Part shown: piece after piece, positions 63,758-64,000 of the stretch | Layout of the letters: each line of letters starts with the position of its first letter | Position numbering within the stretch: position 1 is the first letter of the stretch | NCBI GenBank assembly: GCA_965216025.1 | Contig: CBDCEX010000015.1 | Coordinates: 186,001-250,000 of the forward strand | Origin: JADFQT01 sp965216025 | GTDB taxonomy: Bacteria; Chloroflexota; Dehalococcoidia; Lucifugimonadales; UBA3495 | Direction: 5' to 3' | Length of the DNA stretch: 64,000 bases | The notes under the pieces: generated by a model | Databases searched by the model: none | What the model was told of the DNA's origin: nothing | Seen by the model: only the letters and a program-made list of their open reading frames with translations | Program-made: the position numbers and the translations under genes

Positions 63758-64000
63758 TTAGATACAAGCGTCGCGGACGGCTTGGGAGACGGCGGCCAGT
63801 CTGGCGTTGTTGGTGACGGTGCCTCGGAAGCCGTTGGTGATATAGCCCACGGCCAGCCCCGAATCGAAGTCGGCCCATCCGATGGACGTGCCAGCGCCGC
63901 CGTGGCCAAAGGTCTTCAACGGGTCTCCCGTGGACTTTCCCATGCGTTCGTCGCCGAGGGCTAGGCCCAGGGAACGCTGGGCGAAGACGCCGATGGATTT
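63758..64000 (-). CDS. Serine hydrolase (class C beta-lactamase-like), C-terminal end
   Basis: The frame enters from beyond the window: KSIGVFAQRSLGLALGDERM, LKTFGHGGAGTSIGWADFDS and GLAVGYITNGFRG, ending TAA at 63758. H-G-G-A-G-x-S is the third active-site motif of beta-lactamase/esterase EstB-like hydrolases. The S-x-x-K and Y-x-N motifs must lie outside the window. 63662-63757 holds only the IS flank. Confidence 0.8.
   Translation of the reverse strand, partial: KSIGVFAQRSLGLALGDERMGKSTGDPLKTFGHGGAGTSIGWADFDSGLAVGYITNGFRGTVTNNARLAAVSQAVRDACI

Overview
The window looks like a piece of an uncultured Chloroflexota (SAR202/Dehalococcoidia-like) genome. This is inferred from the gene content: repeated flavin-dependent LLM monooxygenases, an enolase-superfamily dehydratase, a GMC oxidoreductase, a CaiB/BaiF CoA-transferase, small cupins, DUF3574, a DUF4349/PKD protein and an OGG1-type glycosylase. 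Coding density is low, the DNA is GC-rich with AT-rich islands, and no rRNA, tRNA or CRISPR array was seen.

Layout. (1) 1-9.3 kb is a ruined defence island. It has a TIR/deoxyribosyltransferase-like protein, the 3' end of a Type IIG-like methylase, an OLD-family ATPase/TOPRIM nuclease split by two nested insertion sequences (ISAs1 family, then IS1182 family), and a broken PD-(D/E)XK nuclease carrying two copies of a small hairpin element. (2) 10-26 kb is mostly metabolic: CbiZ, two double-domain SagB-type oxidoreductases, an LLM monooxygenase, GMC oxidoreductase, mandelate-racemase-like dehydratase, SMP-30 lactonase, a methyltransferase broken by a 94-bp duplication, and a truncated DUF4349/PKD protein. 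About 240-bp TA-type repeats lie between them. (3) 26-38 kb is a second defence/mobile region: DUF1156 methylase, HsdM and IS630 scraps, an intact-looking three-gene ABC-3C operon (HNH effector, middle component, DUF2326 ATPase), IS701, serine-recombinase C-terminus, OGG1-like glycosylase, truncated recQ facing a truncated type ISP restriction enzyme. (4) 38-42 kb is an IS1380 element with a 180-bp MITE and an IS701 element inside it. (5) 42-50.5 kb has small zinc-ribbon proteins, HsdR_N-type nucleases, a Dcm scrap, a long dCTP deaminase and an IS66 element with a decayed 5' half. (6) 50.5-64 kb mixes metabolism (cupins, CoA-transferase, SDR, MFS exporter, serine hydrolase) with second copies of IS1182 and IS1380.

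Main themes. Three unrelated kinds of element (IS1182, IS701 and a 171-bp MITE) all sit between duplicated CTAG tetranucleotides, often stacked end to end. Removing them restores reading frames exactly, which reconstructs the OLD nuclease, the type ISP enzyme and an IS1380 transposase. The MITE ends resemble the IS1182 ends, suggesting trans-mobilisation. A 28-bp piece of IS1182 interrupts codon 8 of an HsdR_N-like gene and looks like filler DNA. The best candidate for a working, little-described system is the ABC-3C operon at 27.7-30.4 kb.
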